A stretch of 64,000 bases of DNA, from assembly GCA_964035795.1 (NCBI GenBank), contig OZ038320.1, forward strand, positions 21,532,589-21,596,588, read 5' to 3'. The notes beneath the pieces are model-generated. The model saw nothing but the letters and a program-made list of their open reading frames with translations, was not told the DNA's origin and ran no database searches. The translations under genes were made by a program, and so were the position numbers. The DNA is from Pterobdella sp. o SKG-2022 (taxonomy: Eukaryota; Annelida; Clitellata; Hirudinida; Piscicolidae). Shown here in pieces: positions 1 to 9,325 of the stretch (its first letter is position 1; each line of letters opens with the position of its first letter).

Positions 1-332
1 GCAAGCAAACATCTCTTTCAAAGACCTTATTATGCATGAAGACAAATGCTCTCAATAATGGCATTTAAATTTTTTATTCCACAATGTGAATTATTTTTTA
101 TTAAGTTTTTAGAATTATTTAAAATTATTTTCAAAAGCTAAAAACATTCTTAATTAAGAATTTCATGAAATTGGTTATTAGAAACTCCGAATGTTTTTTT
201 TTTCGCTTTTAAATCGTAGGTCTTTCAGTCTTCAAATTTTTTTAGTCTTTTGATAGAGCTTTTTACAATATAATGTTATGAAATTCCAATTTATTTTTCT
301 AGAATCCTTAAAGACTCATACTTGATATATTT
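1..332. other. AT-rich 5' flank of the LMBR1-like gene
   Basis: No coding sequence was recognised. The stretch is AT-rich with long T runs and presumably holds the promoter and 5' UTR of the downstream membrane-protein gene. No convincing core-promoter motif was identified. Confidence 0.4.
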
Positions 333-2152
333 ATGGAGGACGATGTAGATGTAAAAGAAAAAGACTTTCAGAATTTCGTACGAGAATTTATTATTGCATT
401 AATAGTCTTTTTCATTTTTAGTTTTGTGTCCCATTTCATTATCTGTGTTTACAAAAAAACATACGAAAATTATGCATTGCCGTATGAAGACATTTTTGTT
501 AATAATGTTTCGAATGTTTCGTGCACGATCGCATTAACAGTTTCTTTCGGAGCAGTTATGCTTTTACCTGTATCAATTGTGGCAAACGAAGCTATTCTCA
601 TTTTTCCAAATAGTTACTATTTAAAATGGGTTAATGGTTCTCTAATCTATAAATTGTGGAATACAATTTTTATTTCCTCCAACCTCACCCTTTTTGTTTT
701 TTTGCCTTTTGCTTATTTGTTTATAGAATCTGAAGGCTTACCTGGTTCAAAACGGGGTATCATGCCCAGAATATATGAAACATCTATTGTTTTTGTTCTT
801 TTGTGTGTGGCAGTGTGTGGTCTTGCTTGGATAACATTAGCTCTTTTTTCTGGAAAGCAATTGAGTTTTATCTTTGAAGTAAGTTGTTGCTTTTAAAATT
901 TAAATAAAATTATTAAATCATTATTCACAATTTTGTATAGGTCATATTGGATGTGAAGAATTTTTACATGTTCTATTTATATTCATGCGTGTCTTTTGTG
1001 GGTGTGGCTATGTTATTAGTATGCACTCCTGTAGGTTTCACAAGATTGTTTTCAGTGATAGGTAAAATAATTAGAAGACCGAATTATTTAAGTCAAAATG
1101 TAGAAGATGATTTAGATAGTGCATTGTTGGAAGAAATTTCAACTATGAAAAAAAAGAAGCAAATTAGTTTCACTGATGCTACAAAAAGACCTATAAGTCT
1201 TATGCTTGATGATGACTCAACAAATTCAGAAATAACTCTTGATTCTTCATGCAAACTTTCTTCTTCTCTGGCACAATTACCTCAACAAAAAGCACAACCT
1301 AGTTCACTTCACCATCCTGATTTTCCAATTTTTTCAAATCCAAATGGCCATTTAAGGAGACCACAATCACTTTCTTCTTTTTCATCATTTATCACATCCC
1401 CATCAGTTATTTTTCGATCTCATTCACTCAAATCAAAATTAATCAAACCATTTAAAAAAGAAAATTTTCAACCTCCAATTAGTAAATATATGCAAAGAAG
1501 ATTTGAATTGGAACAAAGGCGTAATAAAATTTATATATGGAGAAAATTTGTCTACCCTATTTCAATGATCAGTCTGTTAGCTATAATGTCCATCACTCTA
1601 ATGATGGTGACCTGTAACATAGCAGAACTAATCATAACTGGAAAGGTTTTTCATAAAGAATCAAATGAAACTCCAGCCTTGGGTGCATCATCATTATCAT
1701 CATTTGGATTGCTTGGAGCAGTCATGGAAGTCATTGTGATTCTTTACCTCATGCTCACTTCTCTTATTGGCATCTACTCACTTCCTGGTTTCAAAAGGTA
1801 AAACATTCTCAGCATAAATTTATTAAATATTCTTAATTATTAACAAACAAAATTTAGGTTACAGCCAGTTAGGAGTGACACAAGCATGACCATTGTCATA
1901 TATAACTGCATAATGATTTTAGTTTTATCATCAGCTTTACCTGTCTTGTCCCGAACTCTCGGCCTCACCAATTTTGATCTTCTTGGTAACTATGGACAAC
2001 TAGAATGGCTAGGAAACACTCGCATAATTCTTATTTATAACTTAATCTTTCTTATAGTTTCAGCTTTTTGTCTTATCAGAAGAGCTTCTATCTACCTTGG
2101 TTTTAACATTGCCAAACAACCTACACAAGAAACTGTTAGTGGAAATGGTTGA
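333..2152 (+). CDS. LMBR1: LMBR1/LIMR-family multi-pass membrane protein
   Basis: Three exons (333-878, 941-1797, 1858-2152) join in phase to give 565 aa. The first exon shows the family hallmarks: a first TM segment followed by SFGAVMLLPVSI, then WVNGSLIYKLWN and LPFAYLFIESEG. The second starts with FYLYSCVSFVGVAMLL and a CTPVG motif. The third has LSSALPVLSRTLGLTNFDLLG. The family is nine-pass; LMBR1 and LMBR1L are described as lipocalin-receptor-like proteins of the plasma membrane or ER. Vertebrate members are about 490 aa; this one is longer because the large loop after TM5 (about residues 225-385) is roughly 80 residues longer and rich in Ser, Pro and Gln. The ATG at 333 was chosen because it gives the usual acidic N-terminus before TM1. 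LMBR1 and LMBR1L cannot be told apart here. Function in this animal is inferred only from family membership. Confidence 0.9.
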
Positions 2153-3389
2153 TAATGGTAAAATATTTTAAATTTTAAAAGGAAACTTTCAGTTTTTAAT
2201 GGCTTTAATTGTAAGTTAAGACATATTTTTTAATCTCATCTTAACTTTTAGTCAATTCAACCATTTCATTGTTTAGGTTAAAGTAATTTAAACTTTATGT
2301 TTAGTTTAATTTTCATTAAGATACAAGTTAAGTTATTGCGATTTTGTTTGGAAAATGTTGATTTTTGTTTAAATATATTTAATTTTTCAGTTTGCTCATT
2401 TTCTATGTACTTTTTTTAATTATTTGATAATTTTTTCACTCTAAATTAAATATTTTTTAACCGTATCAATTTGAGAATGAGTTCATTTACTAATAATATT
2501 CAGTTATTTTCCATTCACTGTCGTTCAACCTATGACATACTGAAATTAAATATGATTAAGATTTTTTTACTATAAAAAAAATCTGTATATTTTTTGCTAA
2601 TTTAAACAAATTTATCATATTCTTGAGAATAATAACTGAGTTTATATATTTGTTACTTTAAATTAGATAAAGATCTAAAACAACTGAATTATCATAATGA
2701 TAACAAGGACGTTAAGGTTTTACCTTAGTCTTCTTATTATCATTGTTGACATAGGCTCTTAGAATTATAATGAAAGTTTGATTCTGCCTATATCAAACTT
2801 GAAGGCATAATTTAGGTTTTACATCTTGCCTTTTAGAATTCTAATTTTTCATTTTAATTGTTTATGTTCATTCATTATTTTGTACAAAGATTATACTTGT
2901 ATAGAATTTTTTATTCAGCAACGATTGATTTTTTCTATTATTCATAATTTTATTATATTTATTTTGAAGTTCAATTTTTAAGGCTCCATTAACCGCATGC
3001 ATTATTGATATTATATTAATAGCGTCTCCAAAATGAAAGATTATCAAAAATTTTATTTTTTCTTATTTATTCGCCTCTTCATAATTTTTCAACCATCATA
3101 TTTTTGAAAAATTGCTGAACTCTACTGCCCATATTTGTCAGTGAATTTTTTATAGTGTACTTCCAGGTGAAATAATATATTAATTATGTATCCTTTTTAA
3201 TCCATTTGGTTTGTCATTAACATTCCTCAGTATGAACGGCCTTGGTTAGTAGTAGATTAGTGAGTTGCTATTCAAATTTTGAACTTTGTTTTAAAATATA
3301 TTCAAAATAATGTTAATTTTTTAAAAATTGAATGTATCATAATTAGCACGGAAAATAACCGTGAGCCCTCATCGAAAAATTTCTCACCG
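2153..3389. other. Intergenic, AT-rich, no gene seen
   Basis: This stretch holds the 3' UTR of the LMBR1-like gene and then featureless AT-rich DNA. The only structure noticed is a short hairpin at 2696-2744. No ORF with recognisable homology was seen on either strand. Confidence 0.5.
2696..2744. repeat. Short imperfect hairpin (23-nt arms)
   Basis: Bases 2696-2718 and 2722-2744 are near-perfect reverse complements around a 3-base loop. The two arms match at most positions. It lies about 550 bp downstream of the LMBR1-like stop codon. It may be a small structured RNA or chance in AT-rich DNA. Confidence 0.5.
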
Positions 3390-4221
3390 CTGCAAGACAA
3401 AATACACTACAAACATTTAAACGCTGGTTTGATTATGTATATGGTTCTTTTTTGAACGCAGTGAGGCCAAAAGAGCAAATGATGAAATTTTGCTAAAAAC
3501 ATAACATCTTTCTCCGGTGGAGTAAGTACTTCTGCCAATTACTCAAAATTTCTTTCAAACCGACCATCAAACTGTTCAATTTCAAAATTGACGTTCCTTG
3601 TATATCAAACAACATTAGAAAAAATCTTTATCTTCATAGTTATCAAACAGTGAAGCGTTGAAAAGGCAACGGGTTTTGAGGGCATGCCTTCTGGGATGTT
3701 CAAGGCCGGCGGATCACATTGAGCGCGAAGTTCACTGAGTTATTGCAGCGTTTTTTTGAAAAAAAAATCACAAAATTTCAAAGAAGCTAACATTATTTAC
3801 TCATATAAAAAAATATATCAATAACTACAGAATTAGCTCGCTGCTGAGTGAGGTAAAAAAAATCGTGGTGATGGTTATATTGAATTGTAACGCACTTAAT
3901 GAATGATACAGTTTTGGAATTTAGTAGAGCTTTAAAAAAAAGAGTGGCATTATCAGTATAATCTTTTCTTGCCAGCTACAAGAAAAGTGTTTAAATCAAA
4001 ACATTGATCCAAACATCCTTCAAGTAGACTTAGAGAAGATCTTTGATACACTTAATCGTGAGAGGCTGTAGGTCTTTAGGTTCAAACTTAGATGTCCAAT
4101 AAAGTTTATAAAAATTATACTTTTATTCCATAATCGAATGATAGCTTTCATCATATAAAATAAGCTTATTTCTGCGAGTTTTGATGAGTTAAATGAAAGA
4201 TTGCGTTCAGCATCGTCTTTG
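3390..4221 (+). mobile_element. RTE-like LINE relic, 5' part (host of nested insertion)
   Basis: Read on the + strand with several frameshifts and stops, this gives the usual order of an RTE/BovB-like LINE reverse transcriptase. There is a FLRWSKYF-like segment near 3510, then GFEGMPSGMFKAGGS at about 3670-3715. Near 4020-4060 is QVDLEKIFDTLNRERL (the LTKAFDTVNR motif), followed by FHNRMIAFII and the approach to the GVKQGC motif at the break. It is dead: there are multiple stops and no intact ORF. The break falls inside the RT at the insertion site of the Jockey-like element, and the RTE reading continues at 7261. Clade assignment is from motif resemblance only. Confidence 0.75.
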
Positions 4222-4230
4222 CTACAATGC
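4222..4230. repeat. Target-site duplication, left copy
   Basis: The 9-bp sequence CTACAATGC directly abuts the poly-T (poly-A of the minus-strand element) at 4231-4243. An identical copy is at 7252-7260. The pair brackets the Jockey-like element exactly, as expected from target-primed reverse transcription. Confidence 0.85.
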
Positions 4231-4239
4231 TTTTTTTTT

Positions 4240-4540
4240 TTTTACCCCGAGCACCCTAGTCTTTGTTGGGTGCTCCTCATGTCCCCATCAAGACCGTCCA
4301 GTGGTCGAAAAAGCTCAGCCGCTCTCACGGGGTCAGTCCACAGACTCTCGGGGCCCAGTGTGGTACTTATTTTGGAGCAGGTGAAGAGGTGAAGGGTGTC
4401 CTGAATGTGTGTTTGACAGAGTGGGCATGAAGGTGAGGGATGAGATGAGGGTGAGATATTGTTGAGGTATGAGAGGATGAAAGGTGATTTATTTGATCTG
4501 AGTTGGGCGAGAGTGCGGCGAGTGTGGTGGTCTAGGGTGG
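4240..4540 (-). pseudogene. Jockey-like LINE, C-terminal Cys/His region
   Basis: The minus strand reads RRTLAQLRSNKSPF, then CPLCQTHIQDTLHLFTC and SLWTDPVRAAELF, just before a stop and the poly-A tract. These are the conserved 3' tail motifs of Jockey-like polyproteins. A frameshift separates it from the RT core upstream, and a final frameshift interrupts it near the end. Confidence 0.8.
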
Positions 4541-4548
4541 TTTCTGAT

Positions 4549-5085
4549 TCATGAATGGGTGGGGGTTGCTTGTTGAAGATTTTTTTGTGAGTGGATGATA
4601 TGTAGTCGTCTACTATTTTTGTGTGTATGGTTGATGTGGATGTTCAGGGGTTTGTTATATTCTGATTGGTCTGGGGTCATAAAAGTTGATGTGGTTTTGG
4701 TAGGGTTGATTTGTAGGTTGTTATTGTGAGCCCACGTGTGTATTTCATTGAGGTATGGGAAGAGGTTCCGGGTGGCTGTGTTGATTTTGGGGTGGGATGA
4801 TGTTATGGTGATGTCGTCTGCGTAGGTGATGAGGTTGAGTGAGCTGATTTTGGGAAGTGGTATGTCTGAGAGGTATATGTTGAAGAGAGTGGGTGATAAG
4901 ACGCCCCCTTGGGGGACACCTGCTTTGATGTTTGTGTGTTTTGACGTGTGATTGTTGTATGAGGTGTATTGTCGGCGGCCTTTTAGGAAGTTGGCCAGGA
5001 ATTTGATTATTGTTGTAGGAATCTGGGTGTTGTGTATTTTGTGGATGAGTTGGTGGATGTTGACCGTGTCGAATGCTATGGTCAT
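4549..5085 (-). pseudogene. Jockey-like LINE reverse transcriptase core
   Basis: An open stretch of 178 codons carries RT motifs in order: FDTVNIHQLI, then GVPQGGVLSPTLFNIYLSDI, then LITYADDITITS (catalytic YADD at codons 88-91, bases 4813-4824), then LQINPTKT. The reading continues upstream in other frames (SLLSPIAKTLEKIILPH near 5270-5320). The ORF is therefore only the intact middle of a frameshifted RT. The catalytic aspartates are preserved although the gene is broken. Confidence 0.88.
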
Positions 5086-5950
5086 GTCGAAGGGGTTGAG
5101 GATTGTTCTATGGGGGGGTTTTTTTTGTTGAAACCAGTGAGTATGGTGTTATTGATTTGATGTAGGGCTGTGGTGGTGAAGTGTGCGGCTTTGAAGCAGT
5201 GTTGGTGTGTTGGGAGGATTATATTAGTGGTGATGTGTGGGAGGATGATTTTTTCTAAAGTTTTTGCTATGGGAGAGAGTAGGGCTATTGGTCTCTATGA
5301 GGAGGAGAGAGAAGGGTTTATGTTGGGTTTGGCGATGGGGATGATTTTGGAGGTTTTCCATATTTGGGGTATGGTGTTTGTGTTGATTGTGATGTTGTAG
5401 AGGTTGGTTAGGTGTTTGATGGCTATTGGTCCTAGGTGTTTGAGATGTTTGATGTTGATATTGTCTGGTCCTGAAAAGTTGTTATTTTTAGATTGTTTTA
5501 TAGCGAGGATGGCATCTGATTCGGTGATTGTTATTGGAGTAGATGTGAGTGATTTGGTGAGTTTGTTTTTATTCTGTGAGTGGGGTTCGAGAAATGTTTT
5601 GTGGTTGATTTAAAATATTTGTTTCAAGTGTTGGCTTTTTGTGTGTCTGTGGGCTGTTTTGTTGTTGTGAGTGATGGTTGTATTGGTGGGAGTGGTAGTT
5701 TTTGGGATTGAGGGCCTTTACTGTGGACCATAGGATGTGAGATTTTTTCTTGTGGTCCCAGTCGGCTTTCAGATGCTCTTCCCAATTTTTTTTTTGTGTT
5801 GTTGAATGAGGTGGGTGATGTGTTGGTTGAGTGTGGGTAGTGAGGGATCTTTGTTATTGAGGGTTCTGGTGTGGTTTCGTTTCGATACGAGTGTAGTGAT
5901 GCTTTCGGGGAGTGGGGTGTGGGAGGGTTTTATTATTCCTTTAGGGATGT

Positions 5951-6991
5951 TTATTCGGTCTGATGTGAGTATGGCGTTTGTGATGAGGTGGTTAGCTGTG
6001 TGGGGTCGTCGTGGAGAGGAGTGTTTTTGAGGGTGTGTTTTATGTGTTTGATGAATTGGGGCCAGTTGGCTTTCTTGTAATTTGTGAGAGTTCTGAGGGG
6101 TTTAGTTGTGGGTAGTTTGTATTTGTTTTTGAATGTGATGAGGATGGGAAGATGGTCAGAGTTCAAGGCTTTAAGTGTTTGCCAAATGAGGTTGGCTGAT
6201 ATTGTGGTGTCTGCTGTGATGAGGTCGGGGGAGGTGGGTTGTTGGTTTGGGTTGAATGGTAGTCGGGTGGGAGTGTTTTGGTTAAGAATGAGTGAGGTTA
6301 TGAGTTGGCCTCTGTGGTCCGTGAAAGGAGAGTGCCATGTTTGTGAGTGGGCGTTAAAGTCACTCGTGAGTATGAAATTGGGAAGGCTTGTGAGGTGGAT
6401 GAAGAGGTTGGTGATTGAGTTGTCTATGTTGTTGGTGTTGGGTAGGATGTAGACGTTTGAAATGTGTAGATCGGTGTGTTTGAGATGTATTTTTGTTGTG
6501 ATGAGTTCGATGTTGTTTGTGATCAGGTTTTTGGGGGTGGGGATTTGTGAGTAAGTTATGTTGTTGTAGATGTAGGTTAGCAGACCTCCACTTTTTTGGG
6601 ATGAGGGTCTGTCTAGTCTAATGGCTGAGAAGTAGGGATGTTTGGGGTTTTGTGTTTGTTGTTGAGGTTGGATTCTTGTAGTGTGATAATGTGAATTTTT
6701 TGTTTGTGTATTAGGTGGGTGAGTTGAGTTGTTTTCTTGGTGATTGAACTGATGTTGAGCTGTATTATGTTGATGTTGTTTGGTGTTGTTAAAGGGGGAG
6801 TTGGTTGGTTTTGGGTGATTGGTTTGGTTTGATGGTGTGTGTGGAGGGTTTTTTGTGTTAGATTGTGTATGTGGGGAAGAGTTTTTGGGGTAGGGATTTG
6901 ATGTGTGTGACATGTGAATGAGGGTGAATAGGATTTGAGTTTGATGTGTGAGCATTTGAGGTAAATCCAGTGAGGGGTGGTATGATTGCAT
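5951..6991 (-). pseudogene. Jockey-like LINE endonuclease (EEP-type) region
   Basis: An open stretch with the endonuclease/exonuclease/phosphatase fold signature of LINE ORF2. It reads GGLLTYIYNN, then NVYILPNTN, then LTSDFNAHSQTWHS (the GDFNA-like motif with substitution), then TSPDLI and LNSDHLPILITF (the SDH catalytic motif). The N-terminal third (before about residue 120) is a Thr/Gln/His-rich out-of-frame extension; the true element frame there is the overlapping 6613-7227 stretch. The endonuclease would have nicked target DNA. Confidence 0.8.
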
Positions 6992-7227
6992 TGAATGGAG
7001 GTTTGATATGAGGTGATTTTATGTGTACATATAGCACAGTACCACATGGGTCTCGGGTTGCTTTCCACATTTTCTGCGAGAAGCAGCTGAGCCCTTTTCC
7101 ACCAGTCCGGGTCTTGGTGGAGGCAGGCCATAAAAAATATGGCCTGATTTGAGGTCCTTCTCTTGAAGAGAGAGAGGACGGGGGTGTTGGAGCAGATTTG
7201 GTCCTCTTGAAGACACATCCCGACCAC
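6613..7227 (-). pseudogene. Jockey-like LINE N-terminal region with 2A-like motif and zinc finger
   Basis: An open stretch of 204 codons. Residues 46-60 read AQLLLAENVESNPRP followed by Met, which resembles a 2A recoding peptide (consensus D-V/I-E-x-N-P-G-P) with Asp changed to Asn and the key Gly changed to Arg. Directly after it is YCAICTHKI, then IQCN and HWIYLKCSHI, a PHD-like Cys/His cluster. The late part (TLQESNLNN) contains the start of the endonuclease (the LQE motif). 2A-like peptides at the N-terminus of LINE polyproteins are known from several invertebrates. Confidence 0.75.
7048..7071 (-). other. Degenerate 2A-like ribosome-skipping motif
   Basis: Codons read NVESNPRP, preceded by AQLLLAE and followed by Met. 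The match to the 2A core is clear, but the NPGP Gly is Arg and the leading Asp is Asn. Recoding activity would be expected to be lost in this copy. Confidence 0.65.
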
Positions 7228-7251
7228 GTGTAGGCCTGCTTCTCTCGTGAC

Positions 7252-7260
7252 CTACAATGC
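7252..7260. repeat. Target-site duplication, right copy
   Basis: CTACAATGC, identical to 4222-4230. Reading from the left flank through this copy keeps the RTE-like reverse transcriptase in one frame, which supports the insertion model. Confidence 0.85.
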
Positions 7261-7345
7261 TCTTCTGTTTTTTTAAGGCACTACAAGGCTATGTACGTTC
7301 CATGTATGATGGCTGTTATAATAATTAATAATTTTTGATCCTTAT
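7261..7345 (+). mobile_element. RTE-like LINE relic, continuation after nested insertion
   Basis: The + strand continues with LFCFFKALQGYVRSMYDG, which corresponds to the segment after GVKQGCVLAPTLFS in RTE reverse transcriptases. It is terminated by a stop near 7330. Remaining homology further right is too weak to call. Confidence 0.6.
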
Positions 7346-9325
7346 TTTCACAATACATATTAAACTTCACATCTTCATTCAGTTCTACACTAGCTTTATG
7401 ACTTTTCACCTTGATGATTACAAGTGGGTTTATGGAATGTGTGATTTTTAATATTTTGTAAAGTGCCATCATGTTTTGCAATGCTTTAGCGTTTTTGGAG
7501 TCTTAACCCTAACCTCACAAACTAGATGTTATTTTCCATTTTGTTGTTTGAAAAATAAAAAATATAACTCCAAAGATCTCATATTTTAACAATATTTTAA
7601 AACTTGTTTGACATTACTGTGAAGTATAGTTCAAAACTTTTTATGAACTGAATTTTAAAAATTAACGAAAAGATTCGTAAATAATAGGAAAAACGAAAAT
7701 TTTATCATTTTTCTTTGGCCCCAAAAACATTTTTATTTAAACCTGAATTGCTCGATTAATGAAGCTGATTTTCTAAAATACGTCGTAATGATGACGAAAG
7801 TAATGACATCATAAATTCAGTTCGTTGAGCAACATTCAATTTAAAGTCTAATAAGTTCTAGTTATTTTTTAATAAGCCAATACACTAAATACTAAAGTAC
7901 CTTCGAAACTGAAAATCTTGAGAGTGAAAAATAAGCTTTCTATTAAAACGTTCAAGAAAGAAGTTTCAAAACTTTCCGCTTTTCAGGCTCATTATATATT
8001 TTCAAACAATTTTAGTCATTTTATTTGACATTTTCCTCCCCATTGATGGTAATTTTTGCATAAAAGTTGAATAAAATAGCAGACAGTTTGTCAAGCAGAT
8101 TTTTGAAACAATACATCCACTTCAAAATTTTGGCATTTAAAAAAAGTTTTGATTTTACCCAAAGTAGTTATTTTTTCTTTTTGTGATCTCGATGTAACAA
8201 AAATTTCATAGAAAGTTGCAGAAATAAAATAATTAAAATGAAATTAAATATAAATTATCTGATAAATTAAATGTGTTTTTGAGAAGATCTTATAAACAAC
8301 ATTGACATAAATATCATCTACGATTTTTTAACAACAATTTAATAGAGATCTACGAACGCTAAATGGTTTTCATTAAAATTCAAAATTCCTCATTAAATAA
8401 GTAAAATTTTCAAGTATGACTTGAAAATGTTATTTTGATTAGGAAAAGCTTCGTATTTTAATAAAAACCATTTAGTGCTCGTAAATCTCCTGAGTGATCA
8501 AAAAAACATACTTATATTTAATAGAAAATATTAAATTTCGCTATTTTATTCTTTGTAGATGAGTTCTACAATGAGTATAGTTGTCTCAAATGTACATATT
8601 TTCGTATCCATTTCATAAATTTATCATTTTTGTCTAAAATTCTTTTTTTAAAACCTCCTTAGGCTTTTTAGACTAATGATTTTCGCCACATCTCATTACA
8701 GAAAAATTTTAACCACATATTACTAGGATTTTAGGATATTGCTCAATTTGGCATAGATAAATAATACACAAATTGTCCTAATGAAAAAAGCAACATGTAT
8801 GTTGAATAGAATTAAAGGCAATATGTATAGCCTATTTTCATAGACGCATCTTTTACTCATTGTAGAACCGTATAGATAAAGAGAAATTAGAAAAAATGAG
8901 GAAGATAATCTAAACCAGACACACTCAATAAAAACAAAAAAGATACCAAATTTTTGAAATTTAAAACCAGATTGAATAGTTTTTATACGAAAAACACTTT
9001 AAATCAGCATTTTTTAAATAATATTTAATCAAATAGATTTTTTAAAACTTGAATAAAAAAATAATTTTTTAGTTTAAAAAAAATAATTCAAACAATTATG
9101 AGCAATCAAAAAGGCTAGTTTTTAAGTGAAAGCTTCAACTTTTTTTTAAAAATAAATGAAAAAATCTTTTAAACCGCGTTCACTTTTAAAATCCCTCAAA
9201 TTTCAATTTTTGTTCGTTTGATTCTTAATGGAAAGTTATCCACAAAAAAATAATATAAGAAAAAAAGTTGTGCATTATTTACTGAATAAAGGGTTTACTT
9301 ATTAAATTAGAGCACAATATTTAAA
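7346..9325. other. AT-rich intergenic DNA with a large inverted repeat
   Basis: No gene was recognised over nearly 2 kb. The stretch is very AT-rich. The one clear structure is the 145-bp near-palindrome at 8345-8489. A 66-codon minus-strand ORF at 7281-7481 has no recognised homology. Confidence 0.5.
8345..8489. repeat. Near-palindrome with 71-nt arms and 3-nt loop
   Basis: Arms 8345-8415 and 8419-8489 are reverse complements with scattered mismatches. The outer about 33 bases match at nearly all positions, including CTAAATGGTTTT on the left. The inner 9 bases (TTTTCAAGT and its complement) match perfectly. It could be a hairpin-type foldback element, a hairpin RNA locus, or a decayed MITE. 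Confidence 0.75.

Larger units (their letters stand above)
4231..7251 (-). mobile_element. Jockey-like non-LTR retrotransposon, complete insertion, decayed
   Basis: A 3.0-kb element on the minus strand, bounded by identical 9-bp duplications and ending in a poly-A tail (T run 4231-4243). In coding order it has a 2A-like stretch (7048-7071), a Cys/His zinc-finger-like segment, an apurinic-type endonuclease, a reverse transcriptase with YADD, and a C-terminal Cys/His region that reads CPLCQTHIQDTLHLFTC and then LWTDPVRAAEL. Frameshifts break the ORF between endonuclease and RT and again after RT. About 150 residues of the usual thumb region appear deleted around 4540, judged from family layout. 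It is GC-richer than its surroundings. It is not functional. It was assigned to a Jockey-type clade by the RT and tail motifs. Confidence 0.9.

Noticed and set aside
4193..4392. Plus-strand ORFs near 4200-4390 that seem to resemble the N-terminal part of the Jockey-like LINE (HQD, EKAQ, WYL)
   Set aside because: The complementary strand reads the conserved LINE tail (SLWTDPVRAAELF) up to the poly-A tract, so the plus-strand resemblance is chance.
5170..6452. Several plus-strand ORFs of 69-122 codons
   Set aside because: They are antisense shadows of the minus-strand Jockey-like endonuclease and reverse transcriptase.
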